Source of the DNA: Alphaproteobacteria bacterium
GTDB taxonomy: Bacteria > Pseudomonadota > Alphaproteobacteria > JAJFFI01
Reading direction: 5' to 3'
Assembly (NCBI GenBank): GCA_030066595.1
Contig: JASJBI010000009.1
Location: 87,259-151,258, forward strand
DNA: 64,000 nucleotides
Below the pieces are notes generated by a model. The model saw only the letters and a program-made list of their open reading frames with translations, was not told where the DNA came from and did not search any database. Below, piece by piece: positions 1 through 8,764 of the stretch. Position numbers and translations under genes: made by a program. Positions within the stretch are counted from its first letter, which is position 1, and the number at the start of each line of letters is the position of its first letter.

Positions 1-61
1 GGCCAACGAATACGATGGTTCTGGGCACGTCGAGAGCGGGCTTGCGCCGCCGCCCGGTCAT
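1..61 (-). CDS. aroK: Shikimate kinase, N-terminal fragment (cut by window edge)
   Basis: Only the first 20 codons are inside the window. Read on the minus strand from an ATG at 61-59 they end in RTIVFVG, which is the first beta strand leading into the P-loop of shikimate kinase. An AAGGAG ribosome site lies at 79-74; a TTG at 70-68 is an alternative start. AroK phosphorylates shikimate in the cytoplasm. In alphaproteobacteria aroK-aroB is commonly divergent from xerD-linked genes, as here, and this context supports the call. The P-loop itself is off the edge, so the identification is moderate. Confidence 0.6.
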   Translation of the reverse strand, partial: MTGRRRKPALDVPRTIVFVG

Positions 62-291
62 CTTCGACAAGAACTCCTTCTGGGTGAGGTGAAAGGTGTA
101 TTTTCTCAGGCCTGAGAGGATTGGCCGCCGGATCGCCGTAATATCGCCATAGTGCAAGTTTAACACAACAGATCGACATTTTTCGCCTTCCCGGCTCAAA
201 GTAACTGCGGCGAAAGGTTTTGTGGGGTAGTGTCCCCGTTAACCATCCGTCGATGCTCAAGTTCTTCATTTCTGGTTGTTAGGAACTCCGG

Positions 292-465
292 ATGCGGCGG
301 AACCGTGGGAAATCCAGACGCATACTGACCCGCCTTGTGACAGTATTCCTGTTCCTGCTCATCGTGGCGGCGGTCACTGGTTTTGCCGTGCTGGGCGTGC
401 GCGAGTTCCCGCCGCCGACCCAGACGGTCGAAAAGACCATCCCAAATGAACGATTCCCGCGCTAG
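292..465 (+). CDS. Small single-pass membrane protein (57 residues)
   Basis: An ATG at 292, preceded by AGGA at 281-284, opens a 57-codon frame that ends at TAG 463-465. The N-terminus is strongly basic (MRRNRGKSRR). It is followed by one hydrophobic helix at about residues 14-38 and a short polar tail ending TVEKTIPNERFPR, so the tail is expected outside the cytoplasm. The 3' end overlaps the start of the next gene by 20 bases, which suggests translational coupling and a shared membrane or periplasmic role. No family is recognised; the call rests on start, ribosome site, topology and overlap. Confidence 0.6.
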   Translation: MRRNRGKSRRILTRLVTVFLFLLIVAAVTGFAVLGVREFPPPTQTVEKTIPNERFPR

Positions 466-2374
466 CCGCTTCGCGGCGGTCATGGCGATCACGGCCGCTC
501 TGGGCGTGGCCGAGCTCCCGCCGGCCTGGGCGCAAGACCAGAGCGGCGGCCCGGTCCGGCTGGTGCCGAGCGCGCCGCCGGCCACGGTTCCGGCCAGGGC
601 CACGTCCGCGCCGGGCTTGACCACGCTGGCCCCGACCGAAGTGGCACCTCCAGGGACCGCGCCCGGGGCGGGCGAAATCGAAGCGGCGAGCGGCATAACC
701 GCGGTACCGCTGCCTGCGGTCGACCCTGAATCCACCGGACTTCTGAACAGCAATGCCGGCGGACTGGGCGTCGACATGTGGAGCGGGACGAGCCATGGGA
801 CGATCCGCAGCCTGATGCCTCGGCTTCCGGCGGATTCCCGCTCCCCGGCAGTCCGGGATCTGATGCGCCGGCTTTTGCTCTCGGCGGCCAAGGCTCCGGC
901 GCAGGAGGTCGCGGGGACTGGCGCCGGCGCGACCAGCCTGCTGGGCCTGCGGGCCGAGCGGCTGCTCGCGATGGGCGACCGGGAGGCGGTCGAGGCGCTG
1001 GCCCGGGTCGCCGGACGCGGCATACCTGACATACGCTTGGCGGAGGTTCATGCCGACGCGCTCCTGCTGTCGGGCGACAACCCAGCGGCCTGTCGGCACG
1101 CACGCGAAGCCATCGCCTCGGTGACGTCGCGATACCTGCAAAAGATCTTGGTATTTTGTCACGCTCTCGAGGGTGAGCGCGCCAAGGCGATGCTGGGCGT
1201 CGAGCTGCTGTTGGAGCAGTCTGACAGTCTCTCCGAGTCCAAGCAGGCGGCCGACGATCGCTTCGTGACCCTGCTGGAGGCCGTCCTGGACGAGCGGCGG
1301 GCGACATTGGCGGCTGACGGAGAGCCAACTGGGCTGTTGCCGCTGGACGTCGCGATGTTGCGCGCAGCCGACACGAAGCTACCGGCGGACATCCTGGAGA
1401 CCGCCGATCTTGCGCTCCTGGCGGCGATGTTTGAGGGCCACACATCGTCGGTCGCGTCGACGGGAGACCCGCGGACGGACCAGTTGGACGAGATCCGGGC
1501 CATCGAGCGCGGCGTGACCACCTCCGTGATCAGTGTCGGCCTGCTTCGCGTACGATATGAACAACTGGCGTTCGACAATCTGGTGCCCGCGCATGTGCTG
1601 AGTATGCGGGACAGAGAGTACGGCCCGGAGGCACGGGCGCGGCTCCATCAAGCGATCGTGCGTGCCGTCGACGACGGCCAGCGCGCGCAGCTGTTGGCGA
1701 TGCAGCTGAGCCAGGCACGCCGACACGGCGACTATCACTTGTCCGCGCGGGCCGCGGAGGACCAGCTGCGCGAGATCGGGCCATCGGCGGATATGCTTTG
1801 GTTCGCGGGCGAAGCGACGCGCGGGCTCTATGCCGTGCGCCGGATCGGAGAGGGCCGGACCTGGTTCCGCCTGCTGACCTCGATGGTCGCGCCGTCATCG
1901 CACGGCGACAGGGCGGCATCGCGGCTCTGGCCTTTGGTCAGGTTGGCTGACGGCGAGGCGGCTCCGGCGGCGGATTCGAACCGTCTTCGGGACTGGTGGC
2001 AGATCCAGCAGAGCACCTATTCAGCGATCGAGGCCGAACGGCGGGCTGCACTCTTGTTCGCGATGTTCGATGGCCTTGAGGAGCCCATGTCCGATCTGGC
2101 CTGGCAACCGCTGATGGCAGAGTCTCGCCGTGCCGCGGACGCCATGTCGGAGGCGGCGATGTGGCGTTCGCTCGCTCACGTGAGCCTAGAGAACCGGCGC
2201 GGCGAAACGGCGCTGAGGGCGTTGATCTCCGTCGCGGAGTCGAGCCCCGAGGGTGATGTCGGCCGCATCAACGCTCTGGTGGCGAGAGAGGCCATCGTGG
2301 CCTTGCGACGGGTGGGTCTCGAGGATGACGCCCGCGCCATCGCCTTCGATATCGCTTTGGCGGCTGGGCTTTGA
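446..2374 (+). CDS. Exported alpha-helical repeat protein of unknown function
   Basis: The frame is open further upstream, but ATG 446 gives a clean signal peptide (basic start, hydrophobic core, then a likely cut after AWA at about residue 29), so it is taken as the start, giving 642 residues. After a proline- and alanine-rich linker (about 30-110) the rest is helical, with stretches resembling TPR or Sel1-like solvent helices rich in Ala, Leu, Arg and Glu. No catalytic motif was seen. It probably acts in the periplasm, perhaps as a scaffold, together with the small membrane protein whose gene it overlaps. xerD follows 28 bases downstream, so the three may be co-transcribed. Function is unknown. 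Confidence 0.7.
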   Translation: MNDSRASRFAAVMAITAALGVAELPPAWAQDQSGGPVRLVPSAPPATVPARATSAPGLTTLAPTEVAPPGTAPGAGEIEAASGITAVPLPAVDPESTGLLNSNAGGLGVDMWSGTSHGTIRSLMPRLPADSRSPAVRDLMRRLLLSAAKAPAQEVAGTGAGATSLLGLRAERLLAMGDREAVEALARVAGRGIPDIRLAEVHADALLLSGDNPAACRHAREAIASVTSRYLQKILVFCHALEGERAKAMLGVELLLEQSDSLSESKQAADDRFVTLLEAVLDERRATLAADGEPTGLLPLDVAMLRAADTKLPADILETADLALLAAMFEGHTSSVASTGDPRTDQLDEIRAIERGVTTSVISVGLLRVRYEQLAFDNLVPAHVLSMRDREYGPEARARLHQAIVRAVDDGQRAQLLAMQLSQARRHGDYHLSARAAEDQLREIGPSADMLWFAGEATRGLYAVRRIGEGRTWFRLLTSMVAPSSHGDRAASRLWPLVRLADGEAAPAADSNRLRDWWQIQQSTYSAIEAERRAALLFAMFDGLEEPMSDLAWQPLMAESRRAADAMSEAAMWRSLAHVSLENRRGETALRALISVAESSPEGDVGRINALVAREAIVALRRVGLEDDARAIAFDIALAAGL

Positions 2375-2402
2375 GCCCAACCGGCCAGCGGGCGATCCGC
2401 CG

Positions 2403-3314
2403 ATGACCGAAGCGAACCCGTCTGAAGCTGTTGCAGCCTTTTTCGAGATGCTGGCGGCGGAACGCGGGGCCTCCGGCAATACCATGGCCGCCTATGCCCA
2501 GGACATCGACGACTACCAGGGCTTCCTGCGGGTGCGGAGCGAGAGCGTTCTGGGCGCGGGCGAAAGCACGTTGCGCGCCTATCTCTCGGTGCTGAAGGAG
2601 AACGGCTTGGCGGCGCGCACGGTCGCGCGGCGGCTCTCAGCGCTACGCCAGCTGCACCGGTTCCTGGTCAGCGAGGGATATCGCCGGGACGATCCGACCG
2701 TGCCACTGGCCAGCCCGCGTCTGGGCCGGCCGCTGCCGAAGGTCCTGTCCGAGGAGGAGGTGGACATGCTGCTCGCCGCGGCCCGGGCCCGCAGAGGGCC
2801 GGAAGGACGTCGGCTGCTCGCTTTGGTCGAGATGCTCTATGCCGCCGGACTGCGGGTCTCCGAGCTGGTCGGCCTGCCGCTCTCGGCCGTCTCCCGGGAC
2901 CGGCGATTTCTCACCGTTCGGGGCAAGGGCGACAAGGAGCGTATGGTGCCCATGTCCGAGCCGGCCAGTGCGGCGCTGCTGGCCTATCTCGAGATACGGG
3001 GGCATTTTCTGACCGCCGGCCGCCCGGCCCCGTGGCTGTTCCCCTCGCGGGCGGCGAGCGGCCATTTGACCCGGCATCGTTTTGCGCAGTTGCTCAAACA
3101 GCTTGCGATCGATGCGGGCCTGGCGCCGGAACGGGTCTCGCCGCACGTGCTGCGCCATGCCTTCGCCAGCCACCTGCTGAACCGCGGGGCCGACCTGCGC
3201 AGCGTGCAGCAGATGCTCGGCCACGCGGATATCTCGACGACCCAAATCTACACGCATGTGCTGGACGAGCGGCTCAAGGCGCTGGTCCGGTCCCATCATC
3301 CCCTGGCCGGATAG
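2403..3314 (+). CDS. xerD: Tyrosine recombinase XerD
   Basis: A 303-residue tyrosine recombinase of the size usual for XerD, which resolves chromosome dimers at dif with XerC and FtsK. The N-terminal SAM-like core-binding domain covers about residues 8-95. The catalytic domain carries Arg151, Lys175, His248, Arg251, His274 and the nucleophile Tyr283, so all six catalytic residues are present. ATG 2403 is chosen because it gives the normal XerD N-terminus; the frame is open 50 codons upstream but that part is unlike the family. The position near aroK and accA is the common alphaproteobacterial arrangement and favours XerD over XerC. Confidence 0.93.
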   Translation: MTEANPSEAVAAFFEMLAAERGASGNTMAAYAQDIDDYQGFLRVRSESVLGAGESTLRAYLSVLKENGLAARTVARRLSALRQLHRFLVSEGYRRDDPTVPLASPRLGRPLPKVLSEEEVDMLLAAARARRGPEGRRLLALVEMLYAAGLRVSELVGLPLSAVSRDRRFLTVRGKGDKERMVPMSEPASAALLAYLEIRGHFLTAGRPAPWLFPSRAASGHLTRHRFAQLLKQLAIDAGLAPERVSPHVLRHAFASHLLNRGADLRSVQQMLGHADISTTQIYTHVLDERLKALVRSHHPLAG

Positions 3315-3437
3315 CGGTGTCGGTTGACAATCCCGGCGCCACGCCGCATACCCCTGCCGCACCGCGAGACCTGACCGGCCTCGGGTAGGGGGGACCATGT
3401 TCGGTCGACCGGCCTCAGAGGAGATGTGGGGAATAGA

Positions 3438-4418
3438 ATGAGCTTTAAGATTGTCGAACAAGCGCCTGCGCGCCTCAATCGCAGCGAACTCGCCGTCCCG
3501 GGCAGCAGCCCGCAGTTTTTCGAGAAAGCCGCCAAGGGCGCGGCGGACGTGATCTTTCTGGATCTCGAGGATGCGGTTGCGCCGGACGACAAGGAACAGG
3601 CCCGCAAGAACATCATTGAGGCGCTGAACGAGATCGACTGGACCGGCAAGACCATGTCGGTGCGCATCAACGGGCTGGACACCCACTACATGTACCGGGA
3701 CGTGGTCGACGTGGTCGAGCAGGCCGGCGACAAGCTGGACCTGATCATGATCCCGAAAGCGGGAACCGCCGAGGACATCTATGCCATCGATATGCTGGTG
3801 ACCCAGATCGAGGCCGCCAAAGGATACAAGAAGCGCATCGGCTTCGAGATGATCATCGAAACCGCGCTGGGCATGCAGAACGTGTTCGAGATCGCGGCGG
3901 CAAGCCCGCGCAACGAGTCGCTGCATTTCGGCGTCGCGGACTATGCGGCCTCGACCCGCGCGCGGACCACCGTGATCGGCGGTCCCAACCGGGACTACGG
4001 CGTGCTCACGGACAAGGAAGAGGGCAAGGAGCGGGACTACCACTGGGGCGACATGTGGCACTATCCGATCGCCAAGATGATCGTCGCCGCGCGGGCCAAC
4101 GGGCTGCGGCCGATCGACGGTCCGTTCGGCGATTTCTCCGATCCCGACGGCTTTGTGGCCCAGGCGAGGCGCGCCGCGGTCCTCGGTTGCGAAGGCAAAT
4201 GGGCGATCCACCCGTCGCAGGTCGCGCTGGCCAACGAAGTCTACAGCCCTTCGGAAAAGGAGGTCACCCAGGCGCGCCGGATCCTCGAGGCCATGGAGCA
4301 GGCTCAGAAGGAGGGCAAGGGCGCGGTTGCTTTGGATGGCCGGCTCATCGATATCGCCTCGATTCGCCAGGCCCAGGTGCTTGTCAAGAAGTCGGAACAG
4401 ATCAGCGCGGCCGAATAG
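3438..4418 (+). CDS. mcl1: L-malyl-CoA / beta-methylmalyl-CoA lyase (HpcH/HpaI family)
   Basis: A 326-residue citrate-lyase-beta/HpcH-HpaI family enzyme. It matches the Rhodobacter malyl-CoA lyase pattern along its length, as recalled: NRSELAVPGSSP near the start, FLDLEDAVAPDDK at about 37-49, the metal region IGFEMIIETALGM, and the end stretch DGPFGDFSDPDGF then KWAIHPSQ. Such lyases cleave malyl-CoA to acetyl-CoA and glyoxylate, and beta-methylmalyl-CoA to propionyl-CoA and glyoxylate; they work in the ethylmalonyl-CoA pathway, the 3-hydroxypropionate cycle or glyoxylate assimilation. ATG 3438 is chosen as family-like; GTG 3426 is in frame. It lies between xerD and accA, which are often adjacent in relatives. 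Confidence 0.85.
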   Translation: MSFKIVEQAPARLNRSELAVPGSSPQFFEKAAKGAADVIFLDLEDAVAPDDKEQARKNIIEALNEIDWTGKTMSVRINGLDTHYMYRDVVDVVEQAGDKLDLIMIPKAGTAEDIYAIDMLVTQIEAAKGYKKRIGFEMIIETALGMQNVFEIAAASPRNESLHFGVADYAASTRARTTVIGGPNRDYGVLTDKEEGKERDYHWGDMWHYPIAKMIVAARANGLRPIDGPFGDFSDPDGFVAQARRAAVLGCEGKWAIHPSQVALANEVYSPSEKEVTQARRILEAMEQAQKEGKGAVALDGRLIDIASIRQAQVLVKKSEQISAAE

Positions 4419-4510
4419 CCGGCGGTCCGATCAGACCCGAGTCCGCGCTTGGCAGCCGCGGCTGGAATAGCCATCTCTAGGCCGGAGCACCACAGCGAGA
4501 CGGCCCGCTC

Positions 4511-5467
4511 ATGCGGAATTTCCTGGACTTCGAGAAGTCGATCGCCGAGCTGGAAGGCAAGATCGAAGAGCTGCGTCACCTGTCGGATGCAGGCGATCTC
4601 AACATCGCCGAAGAGGTGGGGCGTCTCCAGGACAAGCTGGACCGGCAGATCAAGCAGACCTATGCCCGCTTGACGCCTTGGCAGAAGGTGCAGGTGGCGC
4701 GCCACCCCGACCGGCCGCATTTCTCGGACTACGTCGACGCGCTGGTCGAGGATTTCACGCCCTTGGCCGGCGACCGCCTGTACGGCGAAGACCGGGCGAT
4801 CGTCGGCGGCATCGGCCGGTTTCGAGGCTTCTCGGCCATCTTCATCGGCAACGAGAAGGGCGCGGACACGGATTCCCGTGTGGCCCACAATTTCGGGATG
4901 GCCCGCCCCGAGGGCTATCGCAAGGCGCAGCGCTTGATGCAGCTGGCGGACCGGTTTCATCTGCCGGTGATCACGCTGGTCGACACGTCGGGCGCCTATC
5001 CCGGCATCGGCGCCGAGGAGCGTGGCCAGGCCGAGGCGATTGCCCGCTCGATCGAGACCTGCCTGGCGCTGCGGGTCCCGCTGATTGCGGTGATCATCGG
5101 GGAGGGTGGATCCGGCGGCGCGATCGCGCTCGCGGCGGCCAACACGGTGCTGATGCTGGAGCACGCGATCTACTCCGTGATCTCGCCCGAGGGCTGCGCC
5201 TCGATCCTGTGGCGCAGCGCCGAGTATGCCGAGACTGCGGCCGAGGCGCTCAAGATCACCGCCCAGGACCTGGACCAGCTTGGTGTCATTGACGGCGTGA
5301 TCGAAGAACCCGTCGGCGGTGCCCATCGGGCGCCGGACGCGGTGATTGCCAGCCTCGGCGACGTCGTGGAGGAAGCGCTCCGCGCGCTCATCGGTCTCGA
5401 TGGAGGGGTGCTGCGTGCCCGCCGGCGTGAAAAGTTCCTGGAGATGGGCAAGCAGGGCCTGGCCTGA
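4511..5467 (+). CDS. accA: Acetyl-CoA carboxylase carboxyltransferase subunit alpha
   Basis: A full-length 318-residue AccA. The N-terminal helical segment MRNFLDFEKSIAELEGKIEE is typical. It is followed by the crotonase-fold carboxyltransferase domain with DTSGAYPGIGAEERGQAEAI, GEGGSGGAIAL and ISPEGCASILW, which are family signatures around the carboxybiotin/CoA site. With AccD it transfers CO2 from carboxybiotin to acetyl-CoA, the first step of fatty acid synthesis in the cytoplasm. It is 92 bases after the malyl-CoA lyase gene on the same strand. Confidence 0.97.
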   Translation: MRNFLDFEKSIAELEGKIEELRHLSDAGDLNIAEEVGRLQDKLDRQIKQTYARLTPWQKVQVARHPDRPHFSDYVDALVEDFTPLAGDRLYGEDRAIVGGIGRFRGFSAIFIGNEKGADTDSRVAHNFGMARPEGYRKAQRLMQLADRFHLPVITLVDTSGAYPGIGAEERGQAEAIARSIETCLALRVPLIAVIIGEGGSGGAIALAAANTVLMLEHAIYSVISPEGCASILWRSAEYAETAAEALKITAQDLDQLGVIDGVIEEPVGGAHRAPDAVIASLGDVVEEALRALIGLDGGVLRARRREKFLEMGKQGLA

Positions 5468-5597
5468 ACCAAGCCCAGTCTCTCTGGACCGATCCCGTGT
5501 GCGAAGGCCGCGACACCGCCGGGATGCCGCGGCCAGGCACATTTCGGACAAACGGCAATAGGTCGATGGTGGACCTCGGGGCACCGAGGCCCTCACA

Positions 5598-5642
5598 CTT
5601 CGACAAACTCAGTATGAGGGCCTCGTCCTGAGCCTGTCGAAG
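5598..5642. repeat. Imperfect inverted repeat between accA and katA
   Basis: Two 22-base arms at 5598-5619 and 5621-5642 match at 18 of 22 positions when one is reverse-complemented (core CTTCGACA..CTCAG). Short palindromes built on CTTCGACAAGCTCAG are widespread in proteobacterial intergenic DNA. It sits between the convergent accA and katA genes and may act as a terminator, though there is no T-run. Confidence 0.7.
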
Positions 5643-5683
5643 GGCAGGCCCGGACCGCTTATTGCGCTCTTTGGGACCGCGCC

Positions 5684-7141
5684 TTACTCGGCCGCCTCGG
5701 GTGCCGCCAGGCCCAGGCGCCGGGCAACGCCCGCGCCATAGGCGGGATCGGCCTTCTCGAAATGGCCGATCTGACGCCGCACGATCTCTTCCGGCACGCC
5801 CTGCATGGCCCCGGCAATGGCGTCCATCAGACGGTCCTGCTCGTCGCTTGGCAGCAACCGGAACAGGTTCCCCGCCTGGGTATAGTCGTCATTGCCTTGG
5901 CGGTGGTCGTAACGGTCGGCGTCGCCCAGAATCTTGAGCGGCGGCTCCTTGACCGCCGGATCCTCGACCGGGCCGCCGAAGCTGTTCGGCTCGTAGTTCA
6001 CGCTGCCGCCGCCGTTGCCGTCGAAGCGCATGGCCCCGTCCCGATGATAGCTGTGCACCGGACAGCGCGGTTTGTTCACCGGCAGCGTCTCGTAGTTGAC
6101 CCCGAGGCGGTACCGGTGCGCGTCGGCATAGGAGAAGATGCGGAACTGCAGCATCTTGTCCGGGCTGTGTCCGATCCCAGGCACCACGTTGGCCGGGGAG
6201 AAGGACGACTGCTCGACTTCGGCATGGTAGTTTTCCGGGTTGCGGTTGAGCTCGAGCTCGCCCACTTCGATCAGCGGAAAGTCGCCGTGCGGCCAGACCT
6301 TGGTGAGATCGAAGGGGTCATATGGGGTCGTCTCGGCCTCCGCCTCGGGCATGATCTGGACGCAGACCCGCCATTTCGGATGGTCGCCGCGCTCGATCGC
6401 CTCATAGAGATCGCGCTGGTGGCTCTCCCGATCGCCGCCGATGATGTGGGCCGAGTCCTCGTTCGTGATGGTCTCGATGCCCTGTTTGGTCTTGAAGTGG
6501 AACTTGACCCAGAAGCGCTCGCCCTCTGCGTTGATGAAGCTGAAGGTATGCGAGCCATAGCCGTTCAAATGCCGGTAGCTCCTGGGCAGGCCTCGGTCTG
6601 AGAACAGGATCGTGATCTGGTGCAGGCTTTCCGGGCTCAGTGACCAGAAATCCCACATCGCGGTCGGGTTGCGCAGATTGGTCCTGGGATCGCGCTTTTG
6701 GGTGCGGATGAAGTCCGGAAACTTGTAGGGATCGCGCACGAAGAACACCGGCGTGTTGTTGCCGACCAGGTCCCAGTTGCCTTCCTCGGTGTAGAACTTG
6801 ACGGCGAAGCCGCGCACGTCCCGTTCGGCGTCGGCCGCGCCGCGCTCGCCGGCCACGGTGGAAAAACGCAGGAACGCCTCGGTCTGCTTGCCGATCTCGG
6901 AGAAGATCTTGGCCTTGGTATACCGCGAGATGTCGTTGGTCACGGTGAAGGTGCCGTAGGCGGCCGAGCCCTTGGCGTGGACCACGCGTTCCGGGATCCG
7001 TTCCCGGTTGAAATGCGCGTGCTTCTCGAAGAGCTGCCAGTCCTAGACCAAGAGCGGCCCGCGCGGCCCGGCGGTCAGGCTGTTCTGGTTGTCGCCCACC
7101 GGGATACCGGCGGCGGTGGTGAGCCTCGGTTTGTCTGCCAT
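5684..7141 (-). pseudogene. katA: Haem catalase (clade 3 type) interrupted by an in-frame amber codon
   Basis: Read from ATG 7141 the frame gives [20 protein letters not shown] and continues as a catalase of 485 codons, but codon 33 (7045-7043) is TAG where catalases of this type normally have Gln in the LLVQDW motif. One C-to-T change in CAG explains it. The rest is intact: catalytic His in [11 protein letters not shown], the NADPH/haem region and the C-terminal domain. A restart at GTG 6985 (VHAKG) would keep the catalytic His but drop about 50 residues of the N-terminal arm needed for tetramer packing. It is therefore called a probable recent pseudogene; readthrough by a suppressor tRNA or a sequencing error are alternatives. 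Its product would convert hydrogen peroxide to water and oxygen. Confidence 0.8.
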
Positions 7142-7232
7142 CGCTGTCCTCCTCATGGGTTGCCTTCGGCGTTCCGGTCCGTTGCCTCCGCTGACACCGA
7201 TACCCGACCGCCATTGGCCGAGTTTCTACAAA

Positions 7233-7247
7233 TTAGAATCATTCTAA
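7233..7247. promoter_or_regulatory. Irr/Fur-family operator upstream of katA
   Basis: TTAGAATCATTCTAA is a perfect 7-1-7 inverted repeat, 92 bases before the katA start. It contains TTAGAA-N3-TTCTAA, the core of the alphaproteobacterial Irr (iron control element) box, and is close to the 7-1-7 PerR/Fur consensus. Either regulator would fit a catalase gene. The match is exact by eye; which protein binds is inferred. Confidence 0.65.
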
Positions 7248-7461
7248 CTTAGCGTATCCGGAGATGAATTCAAGGAAATCGTAATGACGATTTTCTCATG
7301 GATCTGCGTCCGCCCGATCGCGCCACCGGCGACGGTCAGCAGTTCACGGCGATCAGCTAAGTGGTTGCGGCGGCCCAGGCGCCTGGAGATCCGCGCCATC
7401 CATGACGGGACGCAGGCTTATTCTCAGCGGGGCGAAGATTATTAAGGGGGTGAGGAGCCTG

Positions 7462-8571
7462 TTAGGCCGAAAGCTTGTAGAGGGTCGCGTCCAGGTCGCC
7501 CGGCCCGATATGTTCATACTGCTTCAGCAGCCCCTCCATGATGCGGGCCCGCCGGCGGCTTCGATCCTCTTCATCATTGCCGTCCAAGCCCTCCAGAATG
7601 ACCACATTGGTGGCAATGCGGAAGGCCGGAAACAGGTGTTCCGGCAAGCCCGCCTGCTGATAGAGCGCCTTGAGCCCCAGGGGGCCGCAATCGCGCAACA
7701 GCTTGCGGGCGTTGTCGGCCGGGAGGCGGGTGTGCAGGGCCATCGCTTCCTCGAAGAAGGCGGTCCTGCCGTCGCACAACGCGCGCAGTAACAACGTTGG
7801 GGTCAGCTTGTTCTCCGACCCGAGCTGCAGGATCAACTTGCGAAGCTCTCCCGTACGCTGCTTTTCGCCAGGGATCAGCCCGAGCACGGCACGCTCCCGC
7901 GCCTGCCGGCCGATGGCCGTGGCAAGCGGCGCCGGCAGGCGATGATGAATCATGAGATACTGGCAGAGTTCCTCGGAGACCAGTCCCACCAAGCGCTCGA
8001 CCACCGTTGCCGGCAACGCGCCGCGGCGCACCATCGGGCCGTGCACCCGCGTCGATCCTCCATGTATGTCCAGGATGTTGTTGAGCCCGGCCTCGGTGAT
8101 CGCGGCTCCGGCGTTCGACAACATGGTGATGGCGACCTCTTCCTCGCGGCTGCGCGCGATCAGGGCGTCCGCCAATGCCCTCGAGATCTGACGCCGCCGC
8201 GCGATGGCGAGGCGTTTGCGCAGACCGGCCGACCGTAAGATCTCGATCAGGTCCGCATCGGTGAGAGCTTCCGAGAACTGCAGCATCGGGATCGCCACGG
8301 AGTCCACATCCCGGGCAAGGCTCAGCGCCAGCGCGCGCGGTAGAAACGGGCAGTGCTTCAGGGAATGGGACAGCGCTTCCCGGACCTCGACGGCGACGTC
8401 CAGCACCAGCAAGCCGATGATATCCTCGGCGATCTCGCGCTCACCCGCAGCGAGGCCGTTCCGCCGATAGACCGCGGAAACCTTTTTCGCCGTGTCAAGG
8501 CGTGTCGCTGGCGAGGGGTCCGCCTTGAGACGCTCGATATCCCGTTCGGTTAGGGCTGGCGCTGCCTGCAT
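7462..8571 (-). CDS. DUF2336 domain protein
   Basis: A 369-residue, almost wholly alpha-helical protein that fits the DUF2336 family, which is typical of alphaproteobacteria. The first half reads as HEAT-like helical pairs: DIERLKADPSPATRLDTAKK, VRRALSHSL-like segments and RRRQISRALADALIARSREE. No catalytic residues, signal peptide or membrane helix were seen, so it is probably cytoplasmic. Proteins of this family are often found near signalling genes, but function is not established. It is a single gene here, reading away from an unusually AT-rich intergenic stretch at 8572-8764. Confidence 0.8.
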   Translation of the reverse strand: MQAAPALTERDIERLKADPSPATRLDTAKKVSAVYRRNGLAAGEREIAEDIIGLLVLDVAVEVREALSHSLKHCPFLPRALALSLARDVDSVAIPMLQFSEALTDADLIEILRSAGLRKRLAIARRRQISRALADALIARSREEEVAITMLSNAGAAITEAGLNNILDIHGGSTRVHGPMVRRGALPATVVERLVGLVSEELCQYLMIHHRLPAPLATAIGRQARERAVLGLIPGEKQRTGELRKLILQLGSENKLTPTLLLRALCDGRTAFFEEAMALHTRLPADNARKLLRDCGPLGLKALYQQAGLPEHLFPAFRIATNVVILEGLDGNDEEDRSRRRARIMEGLLKQYEHIGPGDLDATLYKLSA

Positions 8572-8764
8572 CCGCTTCCGCCATTCCGGTCCTGAATAGC
8601 TTTAGCATACTACGAAGATATGACCAGAGTCGCAACAGAAAATTAAGTAAGCATTGGATCAATCTATAATAATACCGATCGTTTACGAAAATCTTACAAA
8701 AATGTTTCTTAACTTATGCACCATTAATATTTTGTTTACTTTTTTGCGTATGCTGCCATCACAT
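8572..8764. other. AT-rich intergenic stretch upstream of the DUF2336 gene
   Basis: About 190 bases, strikingly AT-rich against GC-rich surroundings (several runs such as CTATAATAATACC and TTAATATTTTGTTTAC). It must hold the promoter of the DUF2336 gene (minus strand) and follows the 3' end of the nucleotidyltransferase gene. I could not assign a particular operator; a TTAA-N11-TTAA pair is present but its spacing is wrong for a CtrA site. Confidence 0.5.

Noticed and set aside
2643..4211. A 522-codon minus-strand frame across xerD and the malyl-CoA lyase gene
   Set aside because: It runs antisense to two well-conserved genes and its translation (rich in His, Gly, Arg, Asp) is typical of antisense GC-rich sequence.
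7298..7360. A 20-codon plus-strand frame after the Irr-like box (MDLRPPDR..)
   Set aside because: Too short, with no ribosome site. It could be a gene remnant but nothing in it can be identified.
8701..8740. A possible CtrA site (TTAA pair) in the AT-rich spacer
   Set aside because: The spacing between the TTAA elements is 11 bases, not the 7 of the CtrA consensus.
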